Assembly: GCA_030426085.1 (NCBI GenBank)
Contig: JAUHYW010000073.1
Coordinates: forward strand, 1 to 56,647
DNA from: a bacterium
Lineage (GTDB): Bacteria; Myxococcota_A; Bradymonadia; UBA7976; UBA1532
Direction of reading: 5' to 3'
DNA: 56,647 nt
The notes below the pieces were generated by a model. The model was given only the letters and a program-made list of their open reading frames with translations, did no database searches and was not told where the DNA came from. Both the position numbers and the translations under genes were made by a program. Of the stretch, positions 31,001 through 41,300 are shown piece by piece; the stretch's first letter is position 1, and each line of letters opens with the position of its first letter.

Positions 31001-32326
31001 CTACCCCCGCGTCGGCGCCGCGGAGCCCTTGCCCGACGGCGGATCGGGCAGCATCGCGCTCACGATCTTGCGGGCGGCGCGCGTCTGATCCGGTCGCACG
31101 TAGACCCGGACGAGCTGCGTCGGTTGCTCGTAGCGCTCGTAGATCCGGGCGTAGTTCTCGATCGGCGCCGCCGCCCCCACCGCCCGATCGAAGACGTAGA
31201 TCGGGATCGGCGCCCGCCCCTCGCCATAGAACTTCGAGAGCTGCCCCTGATCGCGGCAGATGAAGTGCTCGACCCCGGCCTCGGCGAGCGCCATCCCGAT
31301 CTCGTCCGGCGCGGACACGGTCGGGGTCCAGCCCACCTCCAGCACCCGCCGGAAAGGCGCCCGCCGCGCGATCCAGCGAGCCCAGCGATTGCTCGACCGG
31401 CGCAGCGTGCTCCAGAGCGTCACGTCGTCTACGGTGGCATAGGCGTCGGCGTCGGCCGGCAGCCGGAACTCACCCGGCGCCTCGGTGAAATAGCGCAGGA
31501 GCATCGAGTCGAAGCCCACCGACAGGTGGTGGTAGTAGACGCTGACGAACATGTGATAGCGGCTGAGCAGGAAGTCCTCGAAGGCGAAGACCGCCCGGTG
31601 GGACAACGCCATCACGGCCTGATCGTCAACCACCCGGAAGTCCATGTTCTCCAGCAGCCACGACATGTCGAACTTGCCGTAGCTGACGCCGGCGAAGACC
31701 GAGTCCCGCTGGAGATAGTCCATGCGGTCGGCGTCCATCTCGCCGCTGACCATCTGATGCAGGACCGGGTAGTAGTCCACCCCCGCGTACACGAGGCCGC
31801 CCGCCCGCTCGGGGAAGAGCCCGGTCAGCACATGGGCCACGTCGAGCGGCTCGATGTCTCGCGGCGCGAAGCGGTCGCGCAGGGTCGCGCCGAGCGCCGA
31901 GTGCAGCAGCAGCTTGAGCGTGTAGTCCTCGTGCGTCGCCTGGCTGTCCCCCTCCGCTTCCGAATAGCACGGCAGCCCCAGCGCCCGCCGGGGCGGCATG
32001 GCCGACTCGCTGGCGTGGGACGCCGGCGGGTGACCGATGTCGTGGAGCAGGGCGGCGAGGCGCACGAGCTGGCGCAGCCGCGCCCGCGCGCTGGGATCCA
32101 GCTTCGGCGCCTCGAGCGGGAAGACCGCATCGAACATGCGGCTCGCGACCTCCATCGCGCCGATGCTGTGGGCGTACCGGGTGTGCGTGGCGCCAGGGAA
32201 CGCCTGATCGGCGAAGCCGAGCTGCTTGATGCCGCGCAGCCGCTGGAACACGGGGTGATCGACGACCGCCATCTCGTCGGCCGACAGGCGAATGCTGCCG
32301 TGGATGGGATCGCGGATGCGGATCAT
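31001..32326 (-). CDS. HD-domain nucleoside phosphohydrolase
   Basis: 441 aa. It opens with IRDPIHGSIRL and has the HD metal site: HTRYAHSIGAMEVA (His), LLHDIGHPPASHASE (HD plus further His) and DADRMDYLQRDS (Asp). This arrangement is that of the SAMHD1/dGTPase-like HD phosphohydrolases, which hydrolyse dNTPs or related phosphates. The substrate is not given by the sequence. The C-terminal third (~300-441) is more variable. Its ATG overlaps the miaB stop by four bases (32323-32326), so it is the second gene of an operon. Some relatives act in phage defence by depleting dNTPs. Confidence 0.9.
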   Translation of the reverse strand: MIRIRDPIHGSIRLSADEMAVVDHPVFQRLRGIKQLGFADQAFPGATHTRYAHSIGAMEVASRMFDAVFPLEAPKLDPSARARLRQLVRLAALLHDIGHPPASHASESAMPPRRALGLPCYSEAEGDSQATHEDYTLKLLLHSALGATLRDRFAPRDIEPLDVAHVLTGLFPERAGGLVYAGVDYYPVLHQMVSGEMDADRMDYLQRDSVFAGVSYGKFDMSWLLENMDFRVVDDQAVMALSHRAVFAFEDFLLSRYHMFVSVYYHHLSVGFDSMLLRYFTEAPGEFRLPADADAYATVDDVTLWSTLRRSSNRWARWIARRAPFRRVLEVGWTPTVSAPDEIGMALAEAGVEHFICRDQGQLSKFYGEGRAPIPIYVFDRAVGAAAPIENYARIYERYEQPTQLVRVYVRPDQTRAARKIVSAMLPDPPSGKGSAAPTRG

Positions 32327-33639
32327 GCGCCGATGGTCTCGCCGAACAGCGTGTGGCTCGTCCCGCCCACGATGCGCGCCGGCACGAGGTCGCCCGGCTC
32401 GAGCCCCTCCCCAGGCAGGATCGTCGTGCGGAAGCAGCTCGTCCGCCCCACGACCTGCTGGGGATCCCGCCGGCTCGGCCCTTGCACCAGGACGTCGGCT
32501 GTCCGCCCGATCATCCGGGTATTGCGGATCTTCGAGATCCCCTCCTGGACCGCGATCAGCCGCTTGAGCCGATCCTTCTTGACCTCGAGCGGGATGTCGT
32601 CCGCCCGTCGGCGCGCGGCGAACGTGCCCTCCCGCTCGCTGTAGTGAAACATGAAGGCGAAGTCGAACTGCACCGCGCGCACCAGATCCAGGGTGCGCTG
32701 GAAGTCGTCCTCCGTCTCACCCGGATAGCCGACGATGATGTCGGTGCTCAGCGCGTGATCCGGCAGGATCCGGCGCACCCGGCCGATCAGATCGAGGAAC
32801 CCCTCGGCGGTGTAGCCCCGCTTCATGTCCTTGAGCACGCGGGTGCTGCCGCTCTGCACCGGCAAGTGGATATGCCGCCCCACCCGGGGCAGCTCGGCGA
32901 GCGTGTGCAGCAGGCGATCGGAGAAGTCGTTGGGGTACGGCGAGGTGTAGCGGATGCGATGCAGCCCCTCGACGTCGTGGACCAGCCGGAGCAGGTCGGC
33001 GAAGTCGTGGCCCCGCTCGTAGTAGCTCGACACCGTCTGTCCGAGCAGGGTGATCTCGCGGAACCCGTCCGAGGCCATGCCGCGCGCCTGCTCGACGACC
33101 TCGGCCGGTGCCATGCTGCGCTCCCGGCCCCGCACGAACGGCACGATGCAGAACGTGCAGAACTTGTCGCAGCCCCGCTGGATCGAGATCCACCCGCTGA
33201 CGCCCGGCACCCGGTCGACGTGCACGTCGCGGTAGGTCTCGCGCTTGTCCAGCCGCACGTCGACCTGGACGTCGGCCGCGGGATCATCCGCCGCGTCGAT
33301 GAGCTGGGGCAGCCGCCGGTAGGCGTCGGGTCCGATGACCAGATCGACGTGGGGCGCGCGCTCCACGAGCGACTCCCGCAGCCGCTCGGCCATGCAGCCG
33401 GCGACCCCCAGCACGACCTCGGGTCGGCGCTCTTTGAGCGCCTTGAACCACCCCAGGCGGCCGAACACCCGCTCCTCCGCCCGCTCGCGCACGGCGCAGG
33501 TGTTGAGGAGCACGACGTCGGCCTCGTCCGCCGAGTCGGCGACCGCGTAACCGCGGTGCCGCAGCAGGCCGAACATCAGCTCGGTGTCGGCCTCGTTCAT
33601 CTGACATCCATAGGTTTCGATGAAGACCCGGCGAGTCAT
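32323..33639 (-). CDS. miaB: tRNA-2-methylthio-N6-isopentenyladenosine synthase
   Basis: 438 aa from the ATG at 33639. A radical-SAM methylthiotransferase that adds a methylthio group at C2 of i6A37 in tRNAs reading UNN codons. N-terminal cluster Cys at IETYGCQMN, NTCAVRE and AGCMAE. The radical-SAM motif is CDKFCTFC. A C-terminal TRAM domain ends the protein (VLVQGPSRRD...VPARIVGG). The motif order distinguishes it from RimO and MtaB, whose N-terminal and cluster spacing differ. Translationally coupled to the HD phosphohydrolase gene. Promoter seen at 33671-33699. Confidence 0.95.
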   Translation of the reverse strand: MTRRVFIETYGCQMNEADTELMFGLLRHRGYAVADSADEADVVLLNTCAVRERAEERVFGRLGWFKALKERRPEVVLGVAGCMAERLRESLVERAPHVDLVIGPDAYRRLPQLIDAADDPAADVQVDVRLDKRETYRDVHVDRVPGVSGWISIQRGCDKFCTFCIVPFVRGRERSMAPAEVVEQARGMASDGFREITLLGQTVSSYYERGHDFADLLRLVHDVEGLHRIRYTSPYPNDFSDRLLHTLAELPRVGRHIHLPVQSGSTRVLKDMKRGYTAEGFLDLIGRVRRILPDHALSTDIIVGYPGETEDDFQRTLDLVRAVQFDFAFMFHYSEREGTFAARRRADDIPLEVKKDRLKRLIAVQEGISKIRNTRMIGRTADVLVQGPSRRDPQQVVGRTSCFRTTILPGEGLEPGDLVPARIVGGTSHTLFGETIGA

Positions 33640-33670
33640 CGGGGTGCTCCGGCGTGCGAAATGACCGCAG

Positions 33671-33699
33671 ACCGTATCCATCGCCTCGATCCGCGTCAA
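33671..33699 (-). promoter_or_regulatory. miaB: vegetative promoter of miaB-HD operon
   Basis: Minus strand: TTGACG (33699-33694), 17-bp spacer, TACGGT (33676-33671), about 32 bp before the miaB start codon. A TAnnnT -10, as at 3609 and 44979. Confidence 0.5.
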
Positions 33700-33747
33700 G
33701 GGTGGGGCGAACGCGTCACGGACTGGCACATCGTGCAGCGGTTCGTC

Positions 33748-35433
33748 ATGATGGCCTCGATGAAATCTCAAGCCCGCGCCGATCGGCTCACCCTGCTCGT
33801 CGCCCACATCAAGGAGATGCTCGCTGGCGAGGACTCGAGCGCGCTGTTCGACGGGCTCCTCATCGGGGTCGTCGAGCACAGCGCCGCCGAGCGGGGGTTC
33901 GTCCTGTTCAGCGAGAGCGGTCGCCCGACCATCCGCGCCGCGCGCGCGCTCGACCAGGCGGTCGCGCGGTCCGAGCCCTTTCGCCGGGTGCGCCGCATCG
34001 CCGACTACGTGCTGCGCAGCGGTGAGCCATTCCTGACCGCCTCGCTGAAGGACGACTCCCGCTTCCGCGAAGACGAGGCGCACTTCGAGCCCGATCGGGC
34101 GGTGATGGTCCTGCCGCTGCGCACCAGCGAGCGGCCGGTCGGCGTGATCTATGTCGACCGGGCGAGCGCGCAAGGGGGCTTCGACACCATCGATCGCGCG
34201 GTGCTCCAGGACATGGCCGACATCGCCGGCATCGCGATAGAGGCCCGATACCGGGTGCGCCAGCTCCGGGCCAATCGGGACGAGCTGCGGCTGGCGAACA
34301 TGACGCTGGAGCGCATGGCCAACTCGCTCCAGGAGGACGTCGCCGCGAAGTCGGTCGAGCTGTCGCGGTTCGAGCGGGATCTGGACTCCAAGAACCGCGC
34401 GCTGCGGTCGACCTACACGTTCAAGAACATCGTCGGGCGCAGCCCGCAGATGCACCGGGTCTTCGACATCCTCAACCAGGTGATGGACTACCCGGTCCCG
34501 GTCCTGATCACCGGGGAGAGCGGCACTGGCAAAGAGCTGATCGCCCGGGCCCTGCATCACGGCGGCGCCCGGACCGACGAGCCGTTCATGGCCATCAACT
34601 GCGCCGCCATCCCCGAGAACCTGCTGGAGAGCGAGCTCTTCGGCTACAAGCGAGGCGCCTTCACCGGCGCCAACGCCGCCAAGGAAGGCCTGTTCATCGC
34701 CGCCCGCAAAGGCACGGTCTTCCTCGACGAGTTGGGCGAGATGCCGCTCAACATCCAGGCCAAGCTCCTGCGTGTGCTCCAGGAGCGTGAGGTCCGCCCG
34801 ATCGGGGGGCGCGACGCCGAGCCCGTCGAGGCCCGGATCATCGCGGCGACCAACCGGGATCTGAAGGCCGAGGTCGGCGGCGGCCGCTTCCGCGAAGACC
34901 TCTACTATCGCCTCAACGTGGTCGAGGTCCGGGTCCCGCCCTTGCGCGAGCGCGTCGAAGACATCCCCGCCCTCGCCCGCCACTTTCTGCGGCGGCTCAC
35001 CGAGGACGTGGGGCTGCCGCTCAAGCGGCTGAGCGAAGACGCGCTTCAACGCCTCGTCCGGGCGAGCTGGCCGGGCAACGTTCGGCAGTTGGAGAACGCG
35101 ATCAAGTCCAGCGCTCTGCTCTCGCGCGGCACCGTGATCGGATCCGAGGAGTTGCGGCTGCCCGACGAGTCCATCGCGCCGCCCCGGGCCGAGCCCGAAG
35201 AGGCGCCTGCATACGAAGCGCCGCGCCCCCTCGACGCCACCACGACCCTGCCCGCGGGCCGCATCCGCAACAAGGCCGAGTGGGAGGCCCACGAACGAGA
35301 GCGCATCCTCGCGGCCCTCGTCCGCTGTGGCTGGAACAAGACCAGGGCGGCCAAGGAGCTGAAGGTCTCCCGCCGCAATCTCTACCGCAAGATCGAGCGC
35401 TATGGCATCGAGGGGTCGAACGGCGATGGCTGA
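33748..35433 (+). CDS. sigma-54-dependent activator with GAF domain
   Basis: 561 aa; starts at 33748, 33751 or 33760 are all possible (MMASMK), and no strong ribosome site separates them. Residues ~20-170 form a GAF domain (RGFVLFSESGRPTIRAARAL; MVLPLRTSERPVGVIYVDR). A coiled stretch links to the AAA+ domain with Walker A GESGTGKE and the sigma-54 contact loop GAFTGA (303-308), and the core ends with NVRQLENAI. A Fis-type HTH (NKTRAAKELKVSRRNLYRKI) is at the C-terminus. It lacks a receiver domain, so small-molecule or cyclic-nucleotide sensing by GAF is likely. It may act on the sigma-54 site at 38238, 3 kb away; this is inference. The Fis-like HTH would bind enhancer-like sites. Confidence 0.95.
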   Translation: MMASMKSQARADRLTLLVAHIKEMLAGEDSSALFDGLLIGVVEHSAAERGFVLFSESGRPTIRAARALDQAVARSEPFRRVRRIADYVLRSGEPFLTASLKDDSRFREDEAHFEPDRAVMVLPLRTSERPVGVIYVDRASAQGGFDTIDRAVLQDMADIAGIAIEARYRVRQLRANRDELRLANMTLERMANSLQEDVAAKSVELSRFERDLDSKNRALRSTYTFKNIVGRSPQMHRVFDILNQVMDYPVPVLITGESGTGKELIARALHHGGARTDEPFMAINCAAIPENLLESELFGYKRGAFTGANAAKEGLFIAARKGTVFLDELGEMPLNIQAKLLRVLQEREVRPIGGRDAEPVEARIIAATNRDLKAEVGGGRFREDLYYRLNVVEVRVPPLRERVEDIPALARHFLRRLTEDVGLPLKRLSEDALQRLVRASWPGNVRQLENAIKSSALLSRGTVIGSEELRLPDESIAPPRAEPEEAPAYEAPRPLDATTTLPAGRIRNKAEWEAHERERILAALVRCGWNKTRAAKELKVSRRNLYRKIERYGIEGSNGDG

Positions 35434-35475
35434 CCAGAGCGGGCCACCCGGCCTTCGTCCACCGGCGTGGCGAGC

Positions 35476-36444
35476 ATGAAGACCCTCGTCACCGGAGCCA
35501 CGGGCTTCATCGGCCGACATGTCTGCCGGCACCTGACCCGGCAGGGGCTGCACGTCCGGGTGCTCGTACGCCCGTCGACGCCGGCTCGGCGTATGGAGCG
35601 TCTGGGCGAGGTCGAGGTGGTCACCGGCGACGTGACCGTACCTCGCACGCTCAACGGAGCCCTCGACGAGATCGACGCCGTCGTGCACCTCGCCGGGGTG
35701 ACGGCCGCCGCCCGGGCATCGACCTATCGCCGGGTCAACGCCGAGGGCACCCGCGCCCTGGTGAGGGCGTGCGCGGCGAGCGGTGTCGGGCGCATCGTCT
35801 TCTTGAGCAGCCTCGCGGCTCAGGGGCCCTCCAGCCCCGGACGGCCCCATATCGACCCGGGCTCCGAGTCGCCGGTCAACGCCTATGGGCGAAGCAAGCT
35901 CGAGGCCGAGCGGCATCTGCTCGACGCATCGAGCGCGGTCTCGGCGACAGCCCTCCGGCCGGGGATCGTCTATGGCCCGTACGATCCGGAGCTGGCCGCA
36001 TGGGCCTGGCTGGCGCAGCGCCGGCTGCTGCCCGTGATCGAGGGCGTCGAACTGTCGTTCTTGCATGTCGACGACCTCTGTCGGCTCGTCGCCCGGCTGG
36101 TGACGAGCGCGGCGCCCTTCGGGCCTTACTTCGTCGGTGAGGGCGAGCCCCGCCCCATGGCGGACATCGCCGATCGGTTCGAACGGGCGTTGGGTCGGGG
36201 GTGGGCGGTGCGGCTCCCGCTGTCGGCCCGGGCGCTGGCCCTGGCCGCGCCGTCCATCGAGCGCGCGAGCGCGCTCGTCGGGGCCGGATCGCTCGCTGCG
36301 CGCACGCTGCGCGAGCTGTCTGGTGGAGGCTGGGCCTGCCGCGCCGATCGACTCGTCACGGATATCGGCTTCACGCCGGAGATCCCGTTCGACGTGGGCC
36401 TGCCCCGAACCATCGAATGGTATCGGCGGCACCGGTGGATCTGA
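35476..36444 (+). CDS. NAD-dependent epimerase/dehydratase (extended SDR)
   Basis: 322 aa from the ATG at 35476 (a GTG at 35467 is less likely). The Rossmann motif is VTGATGFIGRHVCRHL. The active site has the Ser in FLSSLAAQGP and Tyr/Lys in NAYGRSKLEAE. The C-terminal substrate lobe is of the usual size (FLHVDDLCRLVARLV). Members act on nucleotide sugars, sterols or flavonoid-like substrates; the substrate is unknown. The gene begins 42 bp after the activator and is probably in the same transcript. No sugar-biosynthesis genes lie near it. Confidence 0.9.
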   Translation: MKTLVTGATGFIGRHVCRHLTRQGLHVRVLVRPSTPARRMERLGEVEVVTGDVTVPRTLNGALDEIDAVVHLAGVTAAARASTYRRVNAEGTRALVRACAASGVGRIVFLSSLAAQGPSSPGRPHIDPGSESPVNAYGRSKLEAERHLLDASSAVSATALRPGIVYGPYDPELAAWAWLAQRRLLPVIEGVELSFLHVDDLCRLVARLVTSAAPFGPYFVGEGEPRPMADIADRFERALGRGWAVRLPLSARALALAAPSIERASALVGAGSLAARTLRELSGGGWACRADRLVTDIGFTPEIPFDVGLPRTIEWYRRHRWI

Positions 36445-36483
36445 CCCGCGTGGATCAGGCCGCGCGATGCCGCCGACCCGGGG

Positions 36484-36909
36484 TCAGTCGGCCGGTCGTA
36501 TCGTCATCAGGTAGGGCACCGCCGCGCCGTCCTTCGCGCTGACCCGAATGCGGTGTTTGGCCGCCTCGGTCACCCGATAGCGCACGACGACGCGGCCGTC
36601 GGCTCGGGTCGCCTTGCCCTGGGGCTTGCGGCTGCGCGGGGGGTAGAAGCCCACGTCCACCGCCGCTTCGTCCCCGGCCTCGACGACGACCTCGACCGTC
36701 GTGCCCGCCTCGAGCTTCACGTAGTACCAGTCGACGTCGCCCCCGCACACCCGGGCCTCGACCGGCTTGCCGCGGGTGCTCTTCGCCCGTCCGCGGGCGT
36801 CGTTCGGCTCGTACCGGTCGACGCCGCAGGCGGCCTCGACCGCCGCCTCGGCCATCGTCGGGGCCATGCCGAGCGTCACCGCGAACATCCAGATCACCAG
36901 AACCTGCAT
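36484..36909 (-). CDS. secreted PPC-domain protein
   Basis: 141 aa with GGAGGTG upstream. Residues 1-22 form a signal peptide ending in AEA. The rest (CGVDRYEPNDARGRAKS, then DWYYVKLEAGTTVEVVVEA) reads as a bacterial pre-peptidase C-terminal (PPC) domain, a beta-sandwich found attached to exported proteases. Here it is free-standing, with a Cys pair (C28 and C55 by reading) that may form a disulfide. Located in the periplasm or outside the cell. The downstream neighbour on the same strand is not co-transcribed; upstream lgt is 151 bp away. Confidence 0.75.
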   Translation of the reverse strand: MQVLVIWMFAVTLGMAPTMAEAAVEAACGVDRYEPNDARGRAKSTRGKPVEARVCGGDVDWYYVKLEAGTTVEVVVEAGDEAAVDVGFYPPRSRKPQGKATRADGRVVVRYRVTEAAKHRIRVSAKDGAAVPYLMTIRPAD

Positions 36910-37060
36910 CGTACACCTCCTCGGTTGTCGTTGTCGCAGGTGACCCGACGAAGAGCGAAGGGCGTGCCAGAGCAGGTTAGCTTTGATTTCAGGGGCTTAC
37001 GGCGCAGCCGATAGGTGGGCGGGCGTCCAGTGCGTCCAATGTGTCCGGAATCTGGACGGG

Positions 37061-37972
37061 TCAGTCGGCCGGCTCGGGGGCCGGCCGAGGGGTCTGCTCT
37101 TTGTCCCGCAGCGCCTTCACGACCCCCAGGGCGCCGACGATGATGAAGGGGATCGACAGATACTGGCCCATCGTCAGCAAGGACTCCCGGGCCTCGAGCG
37201 ACTGGAACGCCTTGAAGAACTCGACGAGGAAGCGACCGGTGAAATAGACCCCGATGAAGAGGAAGCCCAGCAGGCCCAGCGGCCGCTTCTCGCCGTAATA
37301 CCGATCGACGAAGAACAACATCAGGAACACCGTGGTCCCCAGCGCCGCCTCGTAGAGCTGGCTCGGGTGACGCCACGGGACCTGCGCGAAGCTGACGCAC
37401 TGCTCCTGAATGAAGCCGCAGACATCGGCCGACACCTGCCCGCATTGCTCGGGGCACGGGACGAGCTGATCCCGATCGTGCCGGGGGAACTTCACCTTGA
37501 ACGGCCCGTCGCTGACCCGCCCCACGATCTCGGAGTTCATGAAGTTGCCGAACCGGATCAACGTGGCGCCCACGGCCGCCGACATCGAGAAGCGGTCGAG
37601 CACTTCTCGGATCGGCATCTTCTCGGTCCGGGCGAAGTAGACGAGCACCGCGATGAGGGCGATCGTCGAGCCGTGACTGGCGAGCCCGCCTTCCCAGAAG
37701 TACAGAATGCGGATGGGATCCTTGAGGTAGCGCTCCGGCTCGTAGAAGAGGCAGTGGCCGAGCCGGGCCCCGGCGATGACGGCGATGACCCCCATCGTGA
37801 GGAAGCGATCGGCCTGCTTGCGGGTGTGCCCGCCGCGCAGCATCTGCCACTGCCAGACGTAGAAGCCGCCCATCAAGGTGAGGGCATACAGTACACCGTA
37901 GTAGCGGATCCCCCGACCACCGAGGAAGTCGGGCAGATGAAAGAGCACCGGATCGATGTTCCAGACGAACAC
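37061..37972 (-). CDS. lgt: prolipoprotein diacylglyceryl transferase
   Basis: 303 aa from a GTG at 37972, with GGAGG four bases before it. This inner-membrane enzyme moves diacylglycerol from phosphatidylglycerol to the lipobox Cys of prolipoproteins. Seven hydrophobic helices; key motifs are GGLASHGSTIA, LIRFGNFMNSEIVGR and HPSQLYEA. The middle periplasmic loop is longer than in E. coli and Cys-rich (LVPCPEQCGQVSADVCGFIQ). It serves the six lipoproteins predicted in the window. No lsp or lnt gene is in view. Confidence 0.95.
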   Translation of the reverse strand: MFVWNIDPVLFHLPDFLGGRGIRYYGVLYALTLMGGFYVWQWQMLRGGHTRKQADRFLTMGVIAVIAGARLGHCLFYEPERYLKDPIRILYFWEGGLASHGSTIALIAVLVYFARTEKMPIREVLDRFSMSAAVGATLIRFGNFMNSEIVGRVSDGPFKVKFPRHDRDQLVPCPEQCGQVSADVCGFIQEQCVSFAQVPWRHPSQLYEAALGTTVFLMLFFVDRYYGEKRPLGLLGFLFIGVYFTGRFLVEFFKAFQSLEARESLLTMGQYLSIPFIIVGALGVVKALRDKEQTPRPAPEPAD

Positions 37973-38329
37973 GGGGCCTCCAGCCGTGGATTGAGGCGCG
38001 CAGCATGTCACAGGTCGGGGGCAAAAGGGAGATCGCCGAGCCACGGGTGAGCCGACGGCGACCCCCGATCGGTGGCGCGCGGGCCTGGGGAGAGGCCGCC
38101 GGGCGGTCCGCGGCCCGCCGGATGAGGTCGGCCGACCCGGGGTCGCCGGACCCCACCCCGGGGCCTGCGACGCGGCGTGTATTTCCGGGAATACCCGCCG
38201 TCGTGGGGAAAAGGCCCTTCCATCGGCGGCGGATTGCTGGCATGTTCGATGCTAGGCATGGGAGAGCAGTGCGCGGTCGCTACGCGGGAGTTCCGCGGCC
38301 GCTAATCTTGAATCGCGGGGGAGGACGCC
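37973..38329. other. gene-free region before cytochrome gene
   Basis: 357 bp without a convincing gene; short frames here have shadow-like composition. It holds a sigma-54 promoter-like site at 38238 and a short GGGAATACCC palindrome near 38184-38195. Confidence 0.6.
38238..38253 (+). promoter_or_regulatory. sigma-54 (-24/-12) promoter
   Basis: TGGCATGTTCGATGCT matches TGGCACGN4TTGCW at 10 of its 12 specified positions, with the GG and GC elements at the right spacing. It lies about 75 bp before the cytochrome start codon. A GAF/sigma-54 activator gene is 3 kb away. Confidence 0.6.
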
Positions 38330-41300
38330 ATGGTCCATCGCCAGTTTGCGCGGGGAGTACGACTGTCAGTCGGGCTCTCTGCGCTGCTCTTCATCGGCGG
38401 ATGCTCTGAAGAGCCGGTAGAATTCGAAGAAGACGTCGGCGTACCAGACGCCGCACCACCTGATGTCTACCTGCCCGACGCAGAGCCGGTCGGCAGCCAG
38501 GGATGTGAGGAGTACAGCTTCCGCGGCACGGTGTGGAACTGCGACCAGCTCGACCGCTGCAACGAGACGGACTTCACGTACCGTCTCGCGTGCTGCGAGT
38601 GCGACCCCCGGTACTGCCAGGAGGATCCGCAGAACCCGTGCCCCGGCGGCGAGGGTGAGGGCGAAGGCGAGGGTGAGGGCGAAGGTGAGGGCGAGCCGCC
38701 GCCGCAGAACGCCGAGAGCTGCATGGCCTGCCACAACGGCGCCAACCAGCGCAACGACTACAGCGGCGCCGGCATCGGCAACCCCCACCCCTTCCCCGGG
38801 GCGGCCTCGATCCCCTGCACCGGCTGCCACGGCGGCAACGGCCAGGGCGCGGGCAAGGGCGGCAGCCACGTGGCGCCGCCGCCGGAGATCGGCGACCGGA
38901 ACTATCAGGCCAACAACGACAAGGCCTTCTTCAACCGGGTGACCCTCGCCGGCATCGACCGGCTCGGGCCCGACCCCTACCCCGGCCAGAACGGCGCCCA
39001 GCACAGCAACCTGGACTACCTCGAGTTCGTCAACCCCGGCGATCTGCGGGTCGTCTCGGCCGGCCGCGGCTGCGGCCAGCAGGGTTGCCACTTCGACGAG
39101 CACGCCCAGTGGGTGCCCCGGTCGGTCCTCGCGACCACCACCGGCCTCTTCTCGGCCACCCGCTTCCTGGTGGGTGTCGACAACCGGATCCCCGAGTACC
39201 GGGGTGACCTCGACAGCAGCGACACCCTGGCGGACTCCTCGCCGCGGGCGGTCGACAACCCGGGCTACAACGCGGCCAACGCCTCGATGGGTGAGGTCGG
39301 TCGGCTCGTCGAGCAGCCCGAGCTCGCGCAGTTCAACGGCCCGATGCGGGACAACGCGAACTACATCGCCGCCAACCTGAACAACCACATCATCGACGCC
39401 AACCTCGATCCCCAGCGGCCCAACCGGGTCCGGGCCGCCAGCCCGCTCGAGACGCTGATCGACGAGCAGGTCAACATCACCTGCGGCAACTGCCACCTGT
39501 GGAGCGCCGGCGACAACAACCGCTACGCCGACTTCCGCTCCTCGGGCTGCACCGCCTGCCACATGGAGTACAGCTACGACGGCCGTCACCGGGGCTACGA
39601 CCCGAACGTGCCCCGGGACGAGCCGGCCGATCCCGATCAGATCGCCGCTGGCGAGCGGGCCCACGTCGAGGCCCACCAGATCCGGAACGTGGCCAAGATC
39701 CTGCCCAACGGCGCCTTCGTGCGCGGCATCAGCGACCGGGCCTGCGTCGGCTGCCACCAGGGCAGCAACCGGACGGTCCTGCAGTTCTGGGGCATCCGCC
39801 TCGACCAGAACCAGGATCTGGTCAACGAGTTCCAGTACCCGGCCAACCCGGACGACTTCGAGAACACGGCCCAGGATCAGCGGCTGTACAACCCGGCGGT
39901 GCAGAACAACACCTTCAACGGGCGCAACGCCGACCAGTACATCCTGATCGAGGACTACGACGCCGACGGCCGCGACGATACGCCGCCCGACCTGCACTAC
40001 GAGGCCGGCCTGGGCTGCATCGACTGCCACGGCAGCCGTGACCTGCACGGCGGCACCGAGGGCGATCCGTCGTCCGGCGAGATCCGCAGCCGCCAGGATC
40101 AGGCGACCGCGGTTCAGTGCGAGTCGTGCCACGGCGAGGTGGGCTCGTTCGCCGCCACCGGCCCCTGCACCACCTACACCGGCGATCAGGCCGAGTGTGT
40201 GCTCGATTCGCGGGGCAACCCGCTGCGGCACGTGGTCAAGGACGCCGGCGGCCACTACTGGCTGACCAGCCGGGTCACCGGGCAGCGCCACTACGTGCCC
40301 CAGACCCGGGACGTCACGATCCTCTCGCAGCGGACCCACCCGATCACGTCGAACGCCCTCTACAGCCCGAAGGCGTCGTACGCGATGGGCCGGACCGACG
40401 GCAACCAGCAGACCGGGACCGGGCCGATCCAGACCGACCCGAACCTGTACTCCGACAACTTCAGCCACCTCGATGTCATGGACTGCGCGTCGTGTCACTC
40501 GTCGTGGACGAACAACTGCATCGGCTGTCACCTGGCGAACGAGTACAACGCCAACCCGGCGGACTACTTCTTCAGCAACCTCACCGGTGAGCGCATCCTG
40601 CTCGACGAGACGGCTGCCGACTTCGTCTACCAGAGCCCGGTCATGCAGTACCTCGGGGTCAACAGCCGGGGGATGATCACCAAGATCTCCCCGGCCGAGA
40701 AGGTCTTCTGGCGCTTCGTGGACTTCCAGGGCAACACGTCGGACGTCTTCGCGTTCTCCGACCGGCTGGGTGAAGGCAACAACCCGGCCCTCGGCGGTCG
40801 CAACGACTTCCCGGCCCTGAGCATGAACCAGATGATGCCGCACTCGATCCGGGCCGCCGTCACCGGCGAGTTCGAGGGTCCGACCTACTGCGTCGGCTGC
40901 CACGTCAACGTCGACATGATCAACAACGCGGATGTCATCGCGCAGTACGAGGCGTTCGTCGCCGCGTACGACAACCAGGACTTCGCGAACATCGACTTCA
41001 ACGTGCTGCAGACCGAGATCGGCCTCAACACTGGCAACCAGAACAACACGCCGTTCTTCGTCCGCATGATGTCGGGCCTGGGCACCGGGTTGTTCCTGTT
41101 CGACCAGTTCGGCTGCCCGGTCAACCCGCTCGACGCGAACGCGGACCGCCAGAACTGCAACAACGCGGCGCCGGCCGACACGTTCGCCGACCAGGTGAAC
41201 AACGTGGCCTACGATCTGGACCGCATCGTCGAGTTCAACGGTATCCCGAACTCGTCGAACGCTCACCCGCGGCTCCGGCTGCAGGGTGCGCAGCGCAGCG

